Origin: Entoloma clypeatum
Lineage: Eukaryota; Basidiomycota; Agaricomycetes; Agaricales; Entolomataceae
Direction: 5' to 3'
Assembly: GCA_963565915.1 (NCBI GenBank)
Contig: OY751491.1
Span: 1-64,000, forward strand
Length of the DNA stretch: 64,000 nt
Shown: in pieces, positions 8,083-18,637 of the stretch
Layout: every line of letters begins with the position of its first letter
Numbering within the stretch: the stretch's first letter is position 1
Translations under genes and position numbers: made by a program
The notes under the pieces: model-generated
Seen by the model: only the letters and a program-made list of their open reading frames with translations
Told to the model about the DNA's origin: nothing
Databases searched by the model: none

Positions 8083-9805
8083 ATGGCATCCGTGAGCAAT
8101 CTTGAACATGGCGCTCTAGCCAAAGCCTTGGAAGTCATCTCTGCAAGCCTTGAGAAACGAGGCATACCCTTTGCGTTCTGTGGTGATGTCGCCTACAGAA
8201 TCTACAACAAGACCGCCAACAATCCTCGAGTATGGATCACCTCGTCTTTACTAAATCACCAACACTTATTGTTTGATACTGGCAGAAAATTGACGTCCTC
8301 TTGTTATTTCCGTATTCGGATATACATCAGCTGAAGAAATCCATCGCACAATCTGACCTGGACCGTTTCGTTCACAACATGCCCAACTCACTTTCAAAAC
8401 TCAAATACAAGGATCCTGACCTCGAGATTATCTTCACGAGCCCTGCCGCCCACGCTCATCCCTCCGCCCATCTCTCTATCATCGATGGCATCCCTGTCGT
8501 CCCCTATTCCTACATCATCCTTCAGACGATCCTTCTCTGGAGTTCACCGCCTGATTCTCCGGCGCTTATGCAAAGAATTGCCCCGGGCGTGATTCTACAG
8601 ATGATGCGCGTCTTTCGCGAACGAGCCTATGCCCATGATCCCTCGTTCTGGCTCGAAATACCGGCCCCCGCATGCGAGGAGTGCGTCCAACGCTTCGCTG
8701 CTGTATATCCGTGGTACAACAAGGAATGGGTCATGTTGGGGTTCTTGAAGGATGGTTATTCAATACCCCAAGCTTACAAAGTGCTTCCGACCACCCCTGG
8801 TCCTCCATCTTCTTCCGCCGTAGACACCACCATGCCGCCCCCAAAATCTCAAGATACCGCTGCGCCAGCGGCCCAGAGCGCAGGAACACCCTCTCAGGCC
8901 GGCGCGTCAACCTCTAAACAGAAACGGCGCAAGAGATCTGAGCGCGGTGATAGACTCTCTAGACTGGACATCCAGATCCTTGCAGCGCGTACGACGGTAG
9001 AGGTCCTCCAGGGCCAGGGCTTTTCCTGCGCCATCTTTGGGAGCATGGCGTGTAAATTGTACGGGAACAAACGAGCCCCAAACGTAAGTCCTGGCTTTCT
9101 GTCCCTCCGTTCATCCGAACTCATAAAGGCCTTTCTCCACCATTGTAGGACGTCGACATCCTCGTCCTCCCACCGCCCTCTCGCGCCTCCATAACCCAAG
9201 AAGAGCTTAAAGCGCTCATCGCCCTGCACTCCCCCTCTCGCTACCACTTCCGCCGTGTTCGCCCACGAGATTCCAAAGCGAGCTACACCGTATTCTTCTT
9301 TCTCCCCGAACCTCTACCCACTGACGTCGCTCGACTGAAAAACCGGCCCTCGCCCAACGGGTCGAGCAAGGTCGATATCCTGCTGCCAGGGATCATGCAC
9401 CTTCCTGCGTTGGACCCGTCGCTTATAACATGGGTACCGACCCCCTTGGGCTCACGAACGACGCAGAACCAGGTGGCACATATCCATCATCTTCCCCTCG
9501 TGCCGTTTCCTGTGCTGCTCCTGCAGAAGCTTCAAGGATGGGACGACCACCGGATGGCGCTGGAGCAGCGGTACAAGAAGAAGACGCCCATTGACGAGCG
9601 GGACTTGTGGTGGGCGCTTAACGCTGGGGTGGACATGTGGTTGAGGCGCATAGGGAAAGGGAGGGCAGGGATTTCGGATGTGTGGCGGGATGAGGCCATG
9701 TTTACCGACGAGTTTCAGGCGTTGACGAAGGAGAGGGTAAAGTTATTTTGTGACCTTTGTCCATCGTTGACCTCGGCGTGGGTTGATTTGGGGTTTGAGG
9801 TTTGA
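8083..9805 (+). CDS. Tandem nucleotidyltransferase-fold protein (533 aa)
   Basis: Three exons, 8083-8229, 8286-9083 and 9149-9805, join in frame through GT-AG introns of 56 and 65 bp, giving about 533 residues. Two halves each begin with a helix and a G[DS]-containing loop followed by an Asp motif. In half one this is FCGDVAYRIYNKTANNPR then KIDVLLLF (about residues 31-56). In half two it is IFGSMACKLYGNKRAPN then DVDILVL (about 295-325), with a later KVDILLPG strand. GS-x-DxD plus a third Asp is the signature of minimal nucleotidyltransferases. Half one has Lys in place of the first Asp, so only half two looks catalytically complete. A Pro/Ser/Lys-rich linker with KQKRRKRS (possible nuclear signal) joins them. 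The substrate is unknown. The start is the first in-frame ATG. Confidence 0.7.
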
Positions 9806-11078
9806 GTTGGTGATCCACATGACTGGTGGAGAGGTGGGAGCGGTCCTTGAGCAGCACCCGGGCTCGACGAGGCAGGGAAAGCAGGGCGCGACGAGGCGTG
9901 TTGATAGCCAGATGATGTCTACAGTGTACACGATGTCGGGGAGGTCAGCGAGCGTTGAAACCAAAATATTATGTAAAGATGTCAAAGGCGGAACATTCCT
10001 TCCCACTCCACAAAAATGGCTCTGACTGAAACCCGGCCACCACTCGAACCCTCGTCTTTGACATGCCTGAATTGGTCCCAAAGCTGCCTATCCACCCCTC
10101 CATCGTATCAAAGCTCGAAGCCGCGTATGTCGAGTACCATAATACTTATCACCTCTACCTCGAGCTGCCGCACACCACCACGCAATTGGATCGTGCTTTC
10201 TGGAGTTCGTCGACTATACCTGGTGCATCGAAACCCCCGAAGGTTGGGAAGACCCGCAACTTTGCTCTGACCCATTGCAACGCCCGATCATACACTCCGA
10301 AGGGGAATGCTCCAGCGGGTGGTTGGCCAGTGTTGATCTACTTTAACTCAGGTGATTCGCCATTTTTCTCCTATTACACAAACGGCCTATTTCCAGGTGG
10401 TTGGACATTTAGCCGCATCAATTCAGAAGCCCCTTTTGCGAAGAAACTTTGTGTTAGTAAGTATCTTGATCTCAAGGGACATGCCACCGCTCTTTCAACA
10501 GCGCAGGACCTAATTATGTTATGTGCAGGGGCGAAATGTGTTGTAGTGGCTGTGGATTACCGTGTTTGGCCCAACAATCGCTATCCCGCCGCAGTCGAAG
10601 ACGCGATCGATGCACTGAATTGGGTAATCGAACATGGAAAGAACAAACTCAATATCGACACGGCACGCATCGCCGTCGGCGGTACTTCGAGGTAATGTGA
10701 AACTCTCTTGGTTCCCTTTTTTTGAGATTCAAATGGAATTCCCCAGCGGCGGAAACCTCGCGGCGGTCCTTGCGCTGAAGGCAGCCGAACGATCTCCACC
10801 AATCCCGCTCATCTTCCAACTTCTGATAGTCCCCGTTACCGACAACACTGCCACCACCTCCGATCTCTGGGCCGAAAACAAACACGCTCCAGATTTCCCT
10901 CCTGAGTTCATGCTCTGGCTCCGGAAGAACTACCTCCCGAACGTGGCGGATCGCACTAATTGGGACGCATCGCCAATCTTCGCTCCTGATAATTTAGTAA
11001 AGAAAGTTGCAAAGGCATGGGTAGCGGTCCCGGAGATAGACATTTTGAAATCAGAGGGGGTTATGTATGCGAAGAAAA

Positions 11079-11383
11079 TGTTGAAGTTCCACCTGGGCGC
11101 TAGCCGCAAGTGTACTGAAGCAACCGGCTACAGTGGAAGTACTCTACGATACCATTCTGACCACTTACATAGGTTGGAGAGGGTGAGGCTGGTGAGAGCG
11201 GTTGAGGCTGGTAAGAGCGATGGAGGCGGTTAAGAGTCAAGAGACAACTTGTTCATATTGACAGTTTCCTGGTCTTATATACCGTACTACTGTTTGTACC
11301 AACCAAACAAGTATGTAATGAAGATATGTAAAGGTCACGTGATGTAATCTAATCTAATCTACGTGATGGGAAAAGTTTCAACA
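11079..11383 (-). repeat. Copia 3' LTR
   Basis: This 305 bp LTR matches 16549-16853 with no difference seen. On the minus strand it is the downstream LTR. It carries an ATCTAATCTAATCT microrepeat and TATATA near 11275-11282. Confidence 0.97.
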
Positions 11384-11390
11384 CCCCCCC
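11384..11390 (-). other. Copia polypurine tract
   Basis: Seven G residues on the minus strand lie directly before the 3' LTR TGTTGAA, the expected place for plus-strand priming. Confidence 0.85.
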
Positions 11391-11457
11391 ATATTTAGTA
11401 CATACTTCTAAATACATCTTACTTTTTCCCACATATATATAGGTACTTTTGTTTCGC

Positions 11458-14400
11458 CTAGTTCTTTATCAGTCCGAAGTACGGGATAAACTTGGAAAAG
11501 AGGATTTTCCCCAGATTCTTAGTCAAAAGGTCCGCAGGGTTATTCACTCCTTCGATGAATTCGACCGTAATAATTCCTTCGGAGACTTTTTCTCTGACGA
11601 AGTGGAATCGCACGTCAATGTGCTTGGATCGCTTCTCAGTTACAGGGTTGGATGCGATAAAGACGGAGCCGTTGTTATCTCCGTAGATCGGTACTGACCC
11701 GATCTGCATTCCAAGTTCGGCAAGCATGCTTCTCAGCCATGTTGCTGCGCGACTGCAATCTGATAGCGCCATATACTCTGCTTCTGTAGAAGAGAGGGCG
11801 ATGGTTTTTTGCGCCGATGATACCCATGTTATCGCTCCAGATGCCAGTGATATGAAGAAGCCGGTGGTAGACCTCCTCGTGTTTTCATCTGACGCCCAGT
11901 CGGAGTCTGTGAATGCATAGATCCCTTTCCCTGAGTCCCCATCGTACATGATCGCGTAATTTTTCGTTGCCTTCAAATATCTGCAAATATCCCTAGCCAC
12001 CTCTAAATGGCGTTTGGTGGGATTTGCGGAAAATTGGGACATTTTGATTACAGCAAAGCAGATGTCAGGCCTCGTTCCAATCATCAGATATAGGAGTGAT
12101 CCGATGACGGATTGGTACTTGGATCGGAGTTCCGCATTGGGTTCATCTTCGGACGCCATGGGTTTGTAGCCCGTAGGGAGTGGCGTATGGGTGGCATTAG
12201 ATTCGCTCATCCCCATGCGTGCCAGAATTTTCTCAAGGTAAGGTACTTGATCAATGAAGATCTTCTTCCCACGTTGCCTTATTTGGATTGAGAGAAATTC
12301 CTTTGGTTCCCCATCGGGCGCTAGGTGACCTAGGTCCCTGCATTCCCATGTTGTCATGAAGGCCTTCTTCTTCTCTAGCGTATATTCCCGGTTTGTGCCG
12401 AGAAAAGCAGAGTCGTCGACATAGATGACGGCGATTACAATTTCCCCATTGGTACTTTTGTGAATGAACACTCCCGCATCGGAGTGAAGCCGGACAAAGC
12501 CGAGCTTTTTCATGGAGGAATCAAGTTCCCTCCACCAGGCTAATGCGGCCTGCTTAAGTCCATATAGAGCTTTGAATAGTTGGTACACGAGGTGTTCTTT
12601 CCCTTTTACTATGTAGCCCTCAGGCTGTCGCATGTAAATGACTTCACGGAGCGTTCCATAGAGGAAGGCTGATGAGACGTCCAAAAGAGTCATGAACCAC
12701 CCTTCAAGGGCTGTCAATGCCAGTATTAGTCGGACGGTTTCATATCTTACGACTGGTGAGAAGATCTGATCAAAGTCGATCCCTTCTACCTGTGAGAAGC
12801 CTTTTGCGACGAGGCGCGCTTTCAGACGCCCATCGGACTTTTCATTGTAAACCCATTTGTTCCTTAGAGCTTTCCTCCCTGCAGGCAGGGGTACTAGCTC
12901 CGTGATCACCCCGCGGCGTTTGAGCATATCTAGCTCTTTACGTTCAGCCGCATACCAGTCTTCTTTATTTGGAAGAGGGTATATGTCTTTATGGGACATT
13001 TCAACGATGCCAACTTGGACTGACATTGCCTCCATCAGGAGGTCATTCATCCATGCCGTTTGACCGCCCAATCTCCGTCTTCGATCTAATTTTTCAAGAT
13101 CAGATGCTGGAGTGTCTTCCCCATAGATGCTTCCTGGCATCTTCCGAACTCGTCGTTCCCTGATCGGTCGATCTGGTACTTGCTCGGGTTGTGGAGTGGG
13201 TACTCGCGGTTCGTCATCAGGCTCACTGGCAGGCAGTTCGTTGTCTGATTCAGGTTGATCCTGTTCAATGGGAACTGGGATATGAGGTGTTTCGTTGTGA
13301 CTATCGTCATCGTTGCTGCCAGGAATGAGATCCTCAAACTCATCAGCCGGCTCTGGGTTTTCCATTTCTGGGTGGTTTTCTGGCAACGGGTCAATGTGGC
13401 ATCTAGGGTACTTGCTTTCATCAAAGATAGCTTTCCCGCCCATGAAAATCGTGTTGGTCTCAGGATCCATGAAGCGGTATCCTTTGACCCCTGGTTTCGA
13501 TCCGAGATAAATCATCAATCGGGATCTTGATTCCAGGGAGTTCCTACGTTTCTCCTTTGGGATATATACATATGCCTGACATCCGAATACTCTGACACTA
13601 GACATGTCGGGGATCTCATTGGTCACCCTGAAGTAAGGGGTTTTCCATTCAAGACGCTGCATGGGGGTTCTGTTGTAGAGAAATGCTGCGTGTTCCAAAC
13701 AGAATTCCCACCACATGGGCGGTAAGCATGCATCGAAGCGTAATGCCTGAGATTTTTCCCATAGTGTTCGATTGATCCTTTCTGCTCTACCATTCTGTTG
13801 GTGCTGATATGGGAGCGTGACATCGATCAGAATTCCATGATCGGCAAGTACATCCTTGTATTCGTCAAATTCTCCACCTCCATCAACCCGCCACTTCTTA
13901 GGGGTAGCGGCAAATTGATTCTGGATCATCGCAAGGAATTGTTTCAGCGCCGTGATGGCACCTGACTTCTTCCTAAGCAAGACGACCCAGACATGGGATG
14001 AAAAATCGTCCAAAAAGGTAAGGAAATATTTGTACTTATGGTACGATGCCGTGGATATCTGCTTCAAATCCGAATGGATCAAATCAAAGGGTTTGACAGC
14101 CCTTGTCATTGAGTTAGGATAAGATTGATTCGGCATTTTCCCTTTTAGACACCCCGTGCAGCTTTCCTGTGATTTCTCACGTACTAGCGTTTTGGGTACT
14201 CCTTTGGTACTGGTGGGAATCTTATTGAGCGCTTGGTCATTTGGGTGGCCAAGGCGTTTGTGCCAGGTTTCGACAGTGATTTCGCTAGAGATCGCATGGA
14301 TCTGGTCAAGGCGTATTTCAGTGTCTAACCAATAAATGGTTTGTCCGAGAATGTGAGGCGAGAACTGTATTTTGTTCTGTCCTTTGGAGATGTTGATTTC

Positions 14401-16185
14401 TCCACGCATTCCGTCTACTTTGTATCCGTGATTAAGGAAGACACCTAGGGACAATAGGCGTGTGTCCATGTCCGGAATGTAGAATACAGGTCGGAGAAGG
14501 TGGGTTTTTACTTCCCCATTTAGGGTATGCCGTACTGGAACGGCCCCAACTCCGAGAATTTCCAGTTTCTTTCCCTTTTCAGCTGTTTGGACAAATCGCT
14601 TAGCCTTGAGAGGCCTGTAGTACGCGAAGTCCTTGAACTCATGGGTAAAGTGTAACGAGGCACCGGAGTCTAAGATCCATTGTGCGCGTTCTTTCTCCTT
14701 ACAGTGTGTGCATGACGCAAAGTGCTTTGTATATTTTTTATATAGATCGTTGTCAATGTGATCCATACATTCTGCACTAGTACTAGCTAATATTTTACAC
14801 GTCTGTAAGGAGGTGTTATTAGCTTTCCTTAATTGGTCAGATTCAGGAGAGGAAGATGACGAACCGTCAAGTTCAATGAGCCCATCTTCGAATTGGTCCG
14901 GCCCCATACGCTCGCTCTGATGGTCTATGTCCATCATCCTAAGGGTTTGGTCCAGCGGCGGAGTAACTCGACGCTGCTTGGACGGTCTTTCGTCTTCTTC
15001 TGGGATAATCGTATCCAGAATGCGAAGGTTTGACCCTGAGGGGCGAGCACCAATGCCGCGTGCGAGTTTGCGAACATGGTCGTTTTTCTTCCACACGGAC
15101 GGCTTGCCCGAAGGAAGCCCGGTGTACTGGGATGGAGGCGGGTTCATTCGCTGAAGTAGCGACTGCATCCGCTGAGAGTCTGGCTGTGCAGTACTTGTCG
15201 TTTTCCCGCGCCCAGTGACGGTGGTGAAGGACGGTGGCGGGAGAGGAGGGAAGTGGATGGCGGGAGCAACAAACTCAACCGTTTCTTCCACATGGTCGGA
15301 CGTGTTGTCCGCAGTGTTAGCGCTTTTCTTCTGATTGCGCCAGCGTCCCTTTCCCTTCTTCTTTTCAGAAGCGGTACTTGGGTCGCCCAAGTTAGGCTGC
15401 TCGTCAGCATCGTTCTGCGAGGTACTCGGCTTTTGCTGCTTTTCCCATTTGGGGTCCTGCCCCTTTCGTTTTGTCCCGGAAATCTTCTTGGCCTGCTCAT
15501 TGGACGTACGAGTAGACCCGATTGAGTACTTGCGCCGGTATTCAGAGATGATGCTGTCGGCGACGGCTTTGTAGGTGAAATCGTCGGCGTCGTAGACCTG
15601 GAAAAGGGCGGTGGAAAGTGATGACCAGGCGTCGGGAATCGCATTGGCCAGGATCATTGCCTGCATCAGGTCGGGGACGACAAAGCTTGAATCGGCGAGC
15701 CGGGCGAAGAGAGACCCCAGGCGTTCAATTTCAGGCACTGGGTCGCGTCCAGACAGTTTGTAGGTGGCGGCGGCCTTGAAATCGCCGAAGATGACGGCCG
15801 GGGATACCTTGGAGTAGGCATCCTTCAGCGTTTTCCACGCGCCAAGTGCCGAGGTGCTGTCCTTGATGTGGCGTCTGATCGCCTCAGAGACCTTCAGGCG
15901 TATCGCCCCGAGAGCTACGTCGTCGTCCCTGATCCAGGCTTTTTCTTCCTTGCGGAAGCCGGGCTGGTCGACTGTAGTAGCTAGCACAGGGGGGGCGGCA
16001 GCAGTGGCACCAGGGGTGGAGACCGTGGTGGTGAAGTCGGCGATCACAGGGCGGGTGATGTCGCCAGAAACGAGGCGCCAAACTCCTTGATGGAGGAGGT
16101 AGGACTTCATCTTTTCGGCCCAACTTTGGTAGTCAATGCCGTCAAAGGGGGTGATGGTGTCAAGAGCAGAGCGAGAAGTAGACAT
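11458..16185 (-). CDS. Copia Gag-Pol polyprotein (1575 aa)
   Basis: One ORF encodes every copia domain in the Ty1/copia order. Gag covers about residues 1-300 (FDGIDYQSWAEKMKSYLLHQ). The protease follows with WILDSGASLHFT near 490. A GAG-pre-integrase zinc finger has WHKRLGHPN and CTGCLKGK near 650-690. The integrase core has HSDLKQIS, RVDGGGEF and QQNGRAERINR (D, D, E). The RT has RLVAKGFSQVEGIDF, LLDVSSAFLYG and the catalytic VIYVDD. RNase H has DSDWASDE, LSSTEAEY and GDNNGS. There is no stop or frameshift. I cannot find a CCHC knuckle at the end of Gag. No frameshift separates gag and pol, so the Gag:Pol ratio must be set another way. Confidence 0.97.
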   Translation of the reverse strand: MSTSRSALDTITPFDGIDYQSWAEKMKSYLLHQGVWRLVSGDITRPVIADFTTTVSTPGATAAAPPVLATTVDQPGFRKEEKAWIRDDDVALGAIRLKVSEAIRRHIKDSTSALGAWKTLKDAYSKVSPAVIFGDFKAAATYKLSGRDPVPEIERLGSLFARLADSSFVVPDLMQAMILANAIPDAWSSLSTALFQVYDADDFTYKAVADSIISEYRRKYSIGSTRTSNEQAKKISGTKRKGQDPKWEKQQKPSTSQNDADEQPNLGDPSTASEKKKGKGRWRNQKKSANTADNTSDHVEETVEFVAPAIHFPPLPPPSFTTVTGRGKTTSTAQPDSQRMQSLLQRMNPPPSQYTGLPSGKPSVWKKNDHVRKLARGIGARPSGSNLRILDTIIPEEDERPSKQRRVTPPLDQTLRMMDIDHQSERMGPDQFEDGLIELDGSSSSSPESDQLRKANNTSLQTCKILASTSAECMDHIDNDLYKKYTKHFASCTHCKEKERAQWILDSGASLHFTHEFKDFAYYRPLKAKRFVQTAEKGKKLEILGVGAVPVRHTLNGEVKTHLLRPVFYIPDMDTRLLSLGVFLNHGYKVDGMRGEINISKGQNKIQFSPHILGQTIYWLDTEIRLDQIHAISSEITVETWHKRLGHPNDQALNKIPTSTKGVPKTLVREKSQESCTGCLKGKMPNQSYPNSMTRAVKPFDLIHSDLKQISTASYHKYKYFLTFLDDFSSHVWVVLLRKKSGAITALKQFLAMIQNQFAATPKKWRVDGGGEFDEYKDVLADHGILIDVTLPYQHQQNGRAERINRTLWEKSQALRFDACLPPMWWEFCLEHAAFLYNRTPMQRLEWKTPYFRVTNEIPDMSSVRVFGCQAYVYIPKEKRRNSLESRSRLMIYLGSKPGVKGYRFMDPETNTIFMGGKAIFDESKYPRCHIDPLPENHPEMENPEPADEFEDLIPGSNDDDSHNETPHIPVPIEQDQPESDNELPASEPDDEPRVPTPQPEQVPDRPIRERRVRKMPGSIYGEDTPASDLEKLDRRRRLGGQTAWMNDLLMEAMSVQVGIVEMSHKDIYPLPNKEDWYAAERKELDMLKRRGVITELVPLPAGRKALRNKWVYNEKSDGRLKARLVAKGFSQVEGIDFDQIFSPVVRYETVRLILALTALEGWFMTLLDVSSAFLYGTLREVIYMRQPEGYIVKGKEHLVYQLFKALYGLKQAALAWWRELDSSMKKLGFVRLHSDAGVFIHKSTNGEIVIAVIYVDDSAFLGTNREYTLEKKKAFMTTWECRDLGHLAPDGEPKEFLSIQIRQRGKKIFIDQVPYLEKILARMGMSESNATHTPLPTGYKPMASEDEPNAELRSKYQSVIGSLLYLMIGTRPDICFAVIKMSQFSANPTKRHLEVARDICRYLKATKNYAIMYDGDSGKGIYAFTDSDWASDENTRRSTTGFFISLASGAITWVSSAQKTIALSSTEAEYMALSDCSRAATWLRSMLAELGMQIGSVPIYGDNNGSVFIASNPVTEKRSKHIDVRFHFVREKVSEGIITVEFIEGVNNPADLLTKNLGKILFSKFIPYFGLIKN

Positions 16186-16535
16186 TGTAGATGAATCTAA
16201 AAAAGGGTTCCCAATCAGTGATGTGTTATGAATATGATTTCAAGAAAACAATTAAATGATTCCTTATGACATATTCCCTTTAGGAATAGCGGTCACGGGA
16301 AAACCCTTTATATGTCAGAAACGTATAAGGTGCGATCAACGTTTCCACATGGAGTGTACTAGGTCAATCCCCTTAGGGACGTCTCATGACAGGTACTTGT
16401 CGTAATGACGTTCCCAGGTTCATATGTGAAGAAGTAAGACTCAGAACCTAGATCTTTCGATCGGTTCTTTGCCAACCAGGGTAGAGTGGGCAGGTACTCG
16501 CTGTTGCCAGCGTTTCCCAGGTCCCTCTGCTATCC

Positions 16536-16548
16536 GGGGCCCATAACC
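16536..16548 (-). other. Copia primer-binding site (initiator tRNA-Met internal fragment)
   Basis: On the minus strand GGTTATGGGCCCC lies immediately after the 5' LTR. Its complement, GGGCCCATAACC, is the anticodon stem-loop of initiator tRNA-Met with the CAT anticodon. Drosophila copia uses the same half-tRNA primer, so priming from a cleaved initiator tRNA is expected rather than from the 3' CCA end. Confidence 0.85.
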
Positions 16549-16853
16549 TGTTGAAGTTCCACCTGGGCGCTAGCCGCAAGTGTACTGAAGCAACCGGCTA
16601 CAGTGGAAGTACTCTACGATACCATTCTGACCACTTACATAGGTTGGAGAGGGTGAGGCTGGTGAGAGCGGTTGAGGCTGGTAAGAGCGATGGAGGCGGT
16701 TAAGAGTCAAGAGACAACTTGTTCATATTGACAGTTTCCTGGTCTTATATACCGTACTACTGTTTGTACCAACCAAACAAGTATGTAATGAAGATATGTA
16801 AAGGTCACGTGATGTAATCTAATCTAATCTACGTGATGGGAAAAGTTTCAACA
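16549..16853 (-). repeat. Copia 5' LTR
   Basis: This 305 bp LTR is upstream relative to the minus-strand gag-pol gene and shows no difference from 11079-11383. The gag ATG lies 363 bp further in, at 16185. Confidence 0.97.
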
Positions 16854-17172
16854 GAAAATGGCAGCCCTCGGCGTGGATGTCGAGTTGGTTGTCTATGAAC
16901 GCGCGACTCATCAGAGTCTGATGATGGATGGTAAGCAAACGACTGCTGCTCCTGGACCACCACTAATCTGAGGCTGCCTGCGTCCACAGGGTAAGTGCTT
17001 TCCAGTTCCTACTGGCATAGAAGATTGACTTGCCCCATTTCCAAACTACTCTAGTGTTCTTGAAAGTGGGAGGAGGTCTGTTTCGGATGCGGTTGTGGCT
17101 TTGGTGAAGGGTTTCGGGAAGGAATCGGTGACCCAGTGCCATGACCCTCATACAACGGTGTACACACGGTAA

Positions 17173-18637
17173 GTATTCAAGTTCTTTGGCTGACGATAGA
17201 AGTGTGTGAAATTCGCCCACTACAGTTTTCTCGCAATCTGGAAGAGACTCCGGTGCAGGGTTTTATGGAAAACGTATGAGGCGAAGATAAGTGCCTTCCC
17301 GACTTGATGCAGCATGCCACGGTGCGCATGACCAACTTTCAAGTCGAGATGTTGGATTCATTGTTCATATCCGTGCTTTTTGTATAGTTAGCCCACTCTT
17401 AAGCTTGCGAGATCATTGTAAGGTCAGAATAGTTGACAATGCCTACAGCAGTTTTGGCCGTCAACGACCCACTAAAGACATAGGCTCGCGCCAAAAAACA
17501 AAAAACAAAAAACTCGGATGCGAAATCGTGAATGGTATCACTTTTCGTTACGTGTCCAGGATGTCCTTGCCTTTGGCGCCATCGGGCACGCACACGACAT
17601 CTGCATCTGATCACCGTCTGACGCACACTTACAATGAATGTCTTGCATGCAACATTCTCTCGCAATCCACATAAGCTAGGAATTACCGTGTGCAGCAGCC
17701 GTCTACTCTGCGATTGGACCCCAAAGCCCCAAAGAAACGATAGCTCACACGAGTCCGATTCCCAGCAAGCGCCTGCGGGTTCTGAGTGCTCGTCGTCTCT
17801 CCCTCCTCCAAACGAAGACGCTGACTCGGACATATATCACCGCAACAAATGCTACGGCACAAGCGATCGTGACTGCGCACGGTGGGTCCGAGTTCCACTT
17901 TTGGGGCCTCGACATGGCTGTTTTGTAGGTAAACGAACAGGAGATGTATGTACACATATGTTAATAGTTGGTCTATAAGTAGTGTGATCGATATTGCACA
18001 GTTACATGCAAAAGTAAAGTTGCTTAATCCATTCACGTCTCCTTATTACCTCATCCAAACAACCACCTCGATCCCAGCCTCAGCCTCGGCCGACTCGTCA
18101 GTCTCGGTGTCAATTTCTCCGCAAATATTGACGTCCATCGCCACAGGTCGCCACAGGCAACCATCTGTCGCATCGATCCTCTCACAACCCTCCCCAACCC
18201 TTCCCGTCGCTACCACTCATCCATGGCAACCAATCAACCCTCACAAGACCCCCATCCTGCCTTTCGCCATGGCCATTGAAAACCGACAGCGAGGACTGAC
18301 CAGGTAACAATTAAAATTGCTGCCGGCTGCACGCGTCACGCGTCAGGAAGAACGAGGGCGGCACCGGTGCAAATCCCGAAGGCTTGGATTGGGCGCGTCT
18401 TGGTTGACGCGTTGACGTTTCGGAGGACAGCCCGATGCCTTTACCAAGCACGCTGCGGAAGTGGGACATCAGGTCCATCGTGATGCGGTCAATCACCGAG
18501 GGTGGAACGCGTCTGCACCGGTGAAAGTTTGGAAGGGACGGCACCGTAAGAAACGCTGAATGTTTCGGATTAGGTGAGCAGCACTTCACAAGGTCACATC
18601 TTTAGGAGGCCGTCGACCCCATCCCAGGGACAGAGAG
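17173..18637. other. About 1.5 kb without a recognisable gene
   Basis: Open frames on both strands are short and of low complexity (for example a Ser/Pro-rich frame at 17948-18307). I find no domain, RNA gene or repeat. The right part is probably the upstream region of the BTB gene at 18638. Confidence 0.4.

Larger units (their letters stand above)
11079..16853 (-). mobile_element. Complete Ty1/copia LTR retrotransposon
   Basis: The element is 5775 bp on the minus strand, with two 305 bp LTRs (11079-11383 and 16549-16853) that read identically. It is flanked by the 5 bp duplication GAAAA (11074-11078 and 16854-16858). LTRs begin TGTTGAA and end TTCAACA. A single uninterrupted gag-pol ORF, a primer-binding site and a purine tract are all present, so this is a young and possibly active copy. 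It lies inside an alpha/beta hydrolase gene, in opposite orientation. Confidence 0.98.
10063..17172 (+). pseudogene. Alpha/beta hydrolase (HSL/arylacetamide deacetylase-like) split by a copia element
   Basis: Exons 10063-10351, 10397-10456, 10529-10691 and 10747-11078 join in frame. The coding sequence resumes at 16859, after the copia element and one copy of the GAAAA duplication, and runs to 16930, with a last segment 17055-17172. Family marks are AVDYRVWPNNRYPAAVEDA, the nucleophile elbow GGTSSGGN (Ser in GTSSG), EIDILKSEG for the acid region and ERATHQS for the catalytic His. The usual HGGGW oxyanion motif reads NSGGW after splicing, so His is replaced by Asn. Frame preservation across the last introns needs a single-base exon (G at 16990) or implies a frameshift. 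The gene was probably intact until the recent insertion. Its role would be hydrolysis of small esters; the substrate is unknown. Confidence 0.8.

Noticed and set aside
17948..18307. Plus-strand 119-residue frame upstream of BTB paralog 1
   Set aside because: Low-complexity Ser/Pro/Thr composition with no domain, introns or homolog I recognise.
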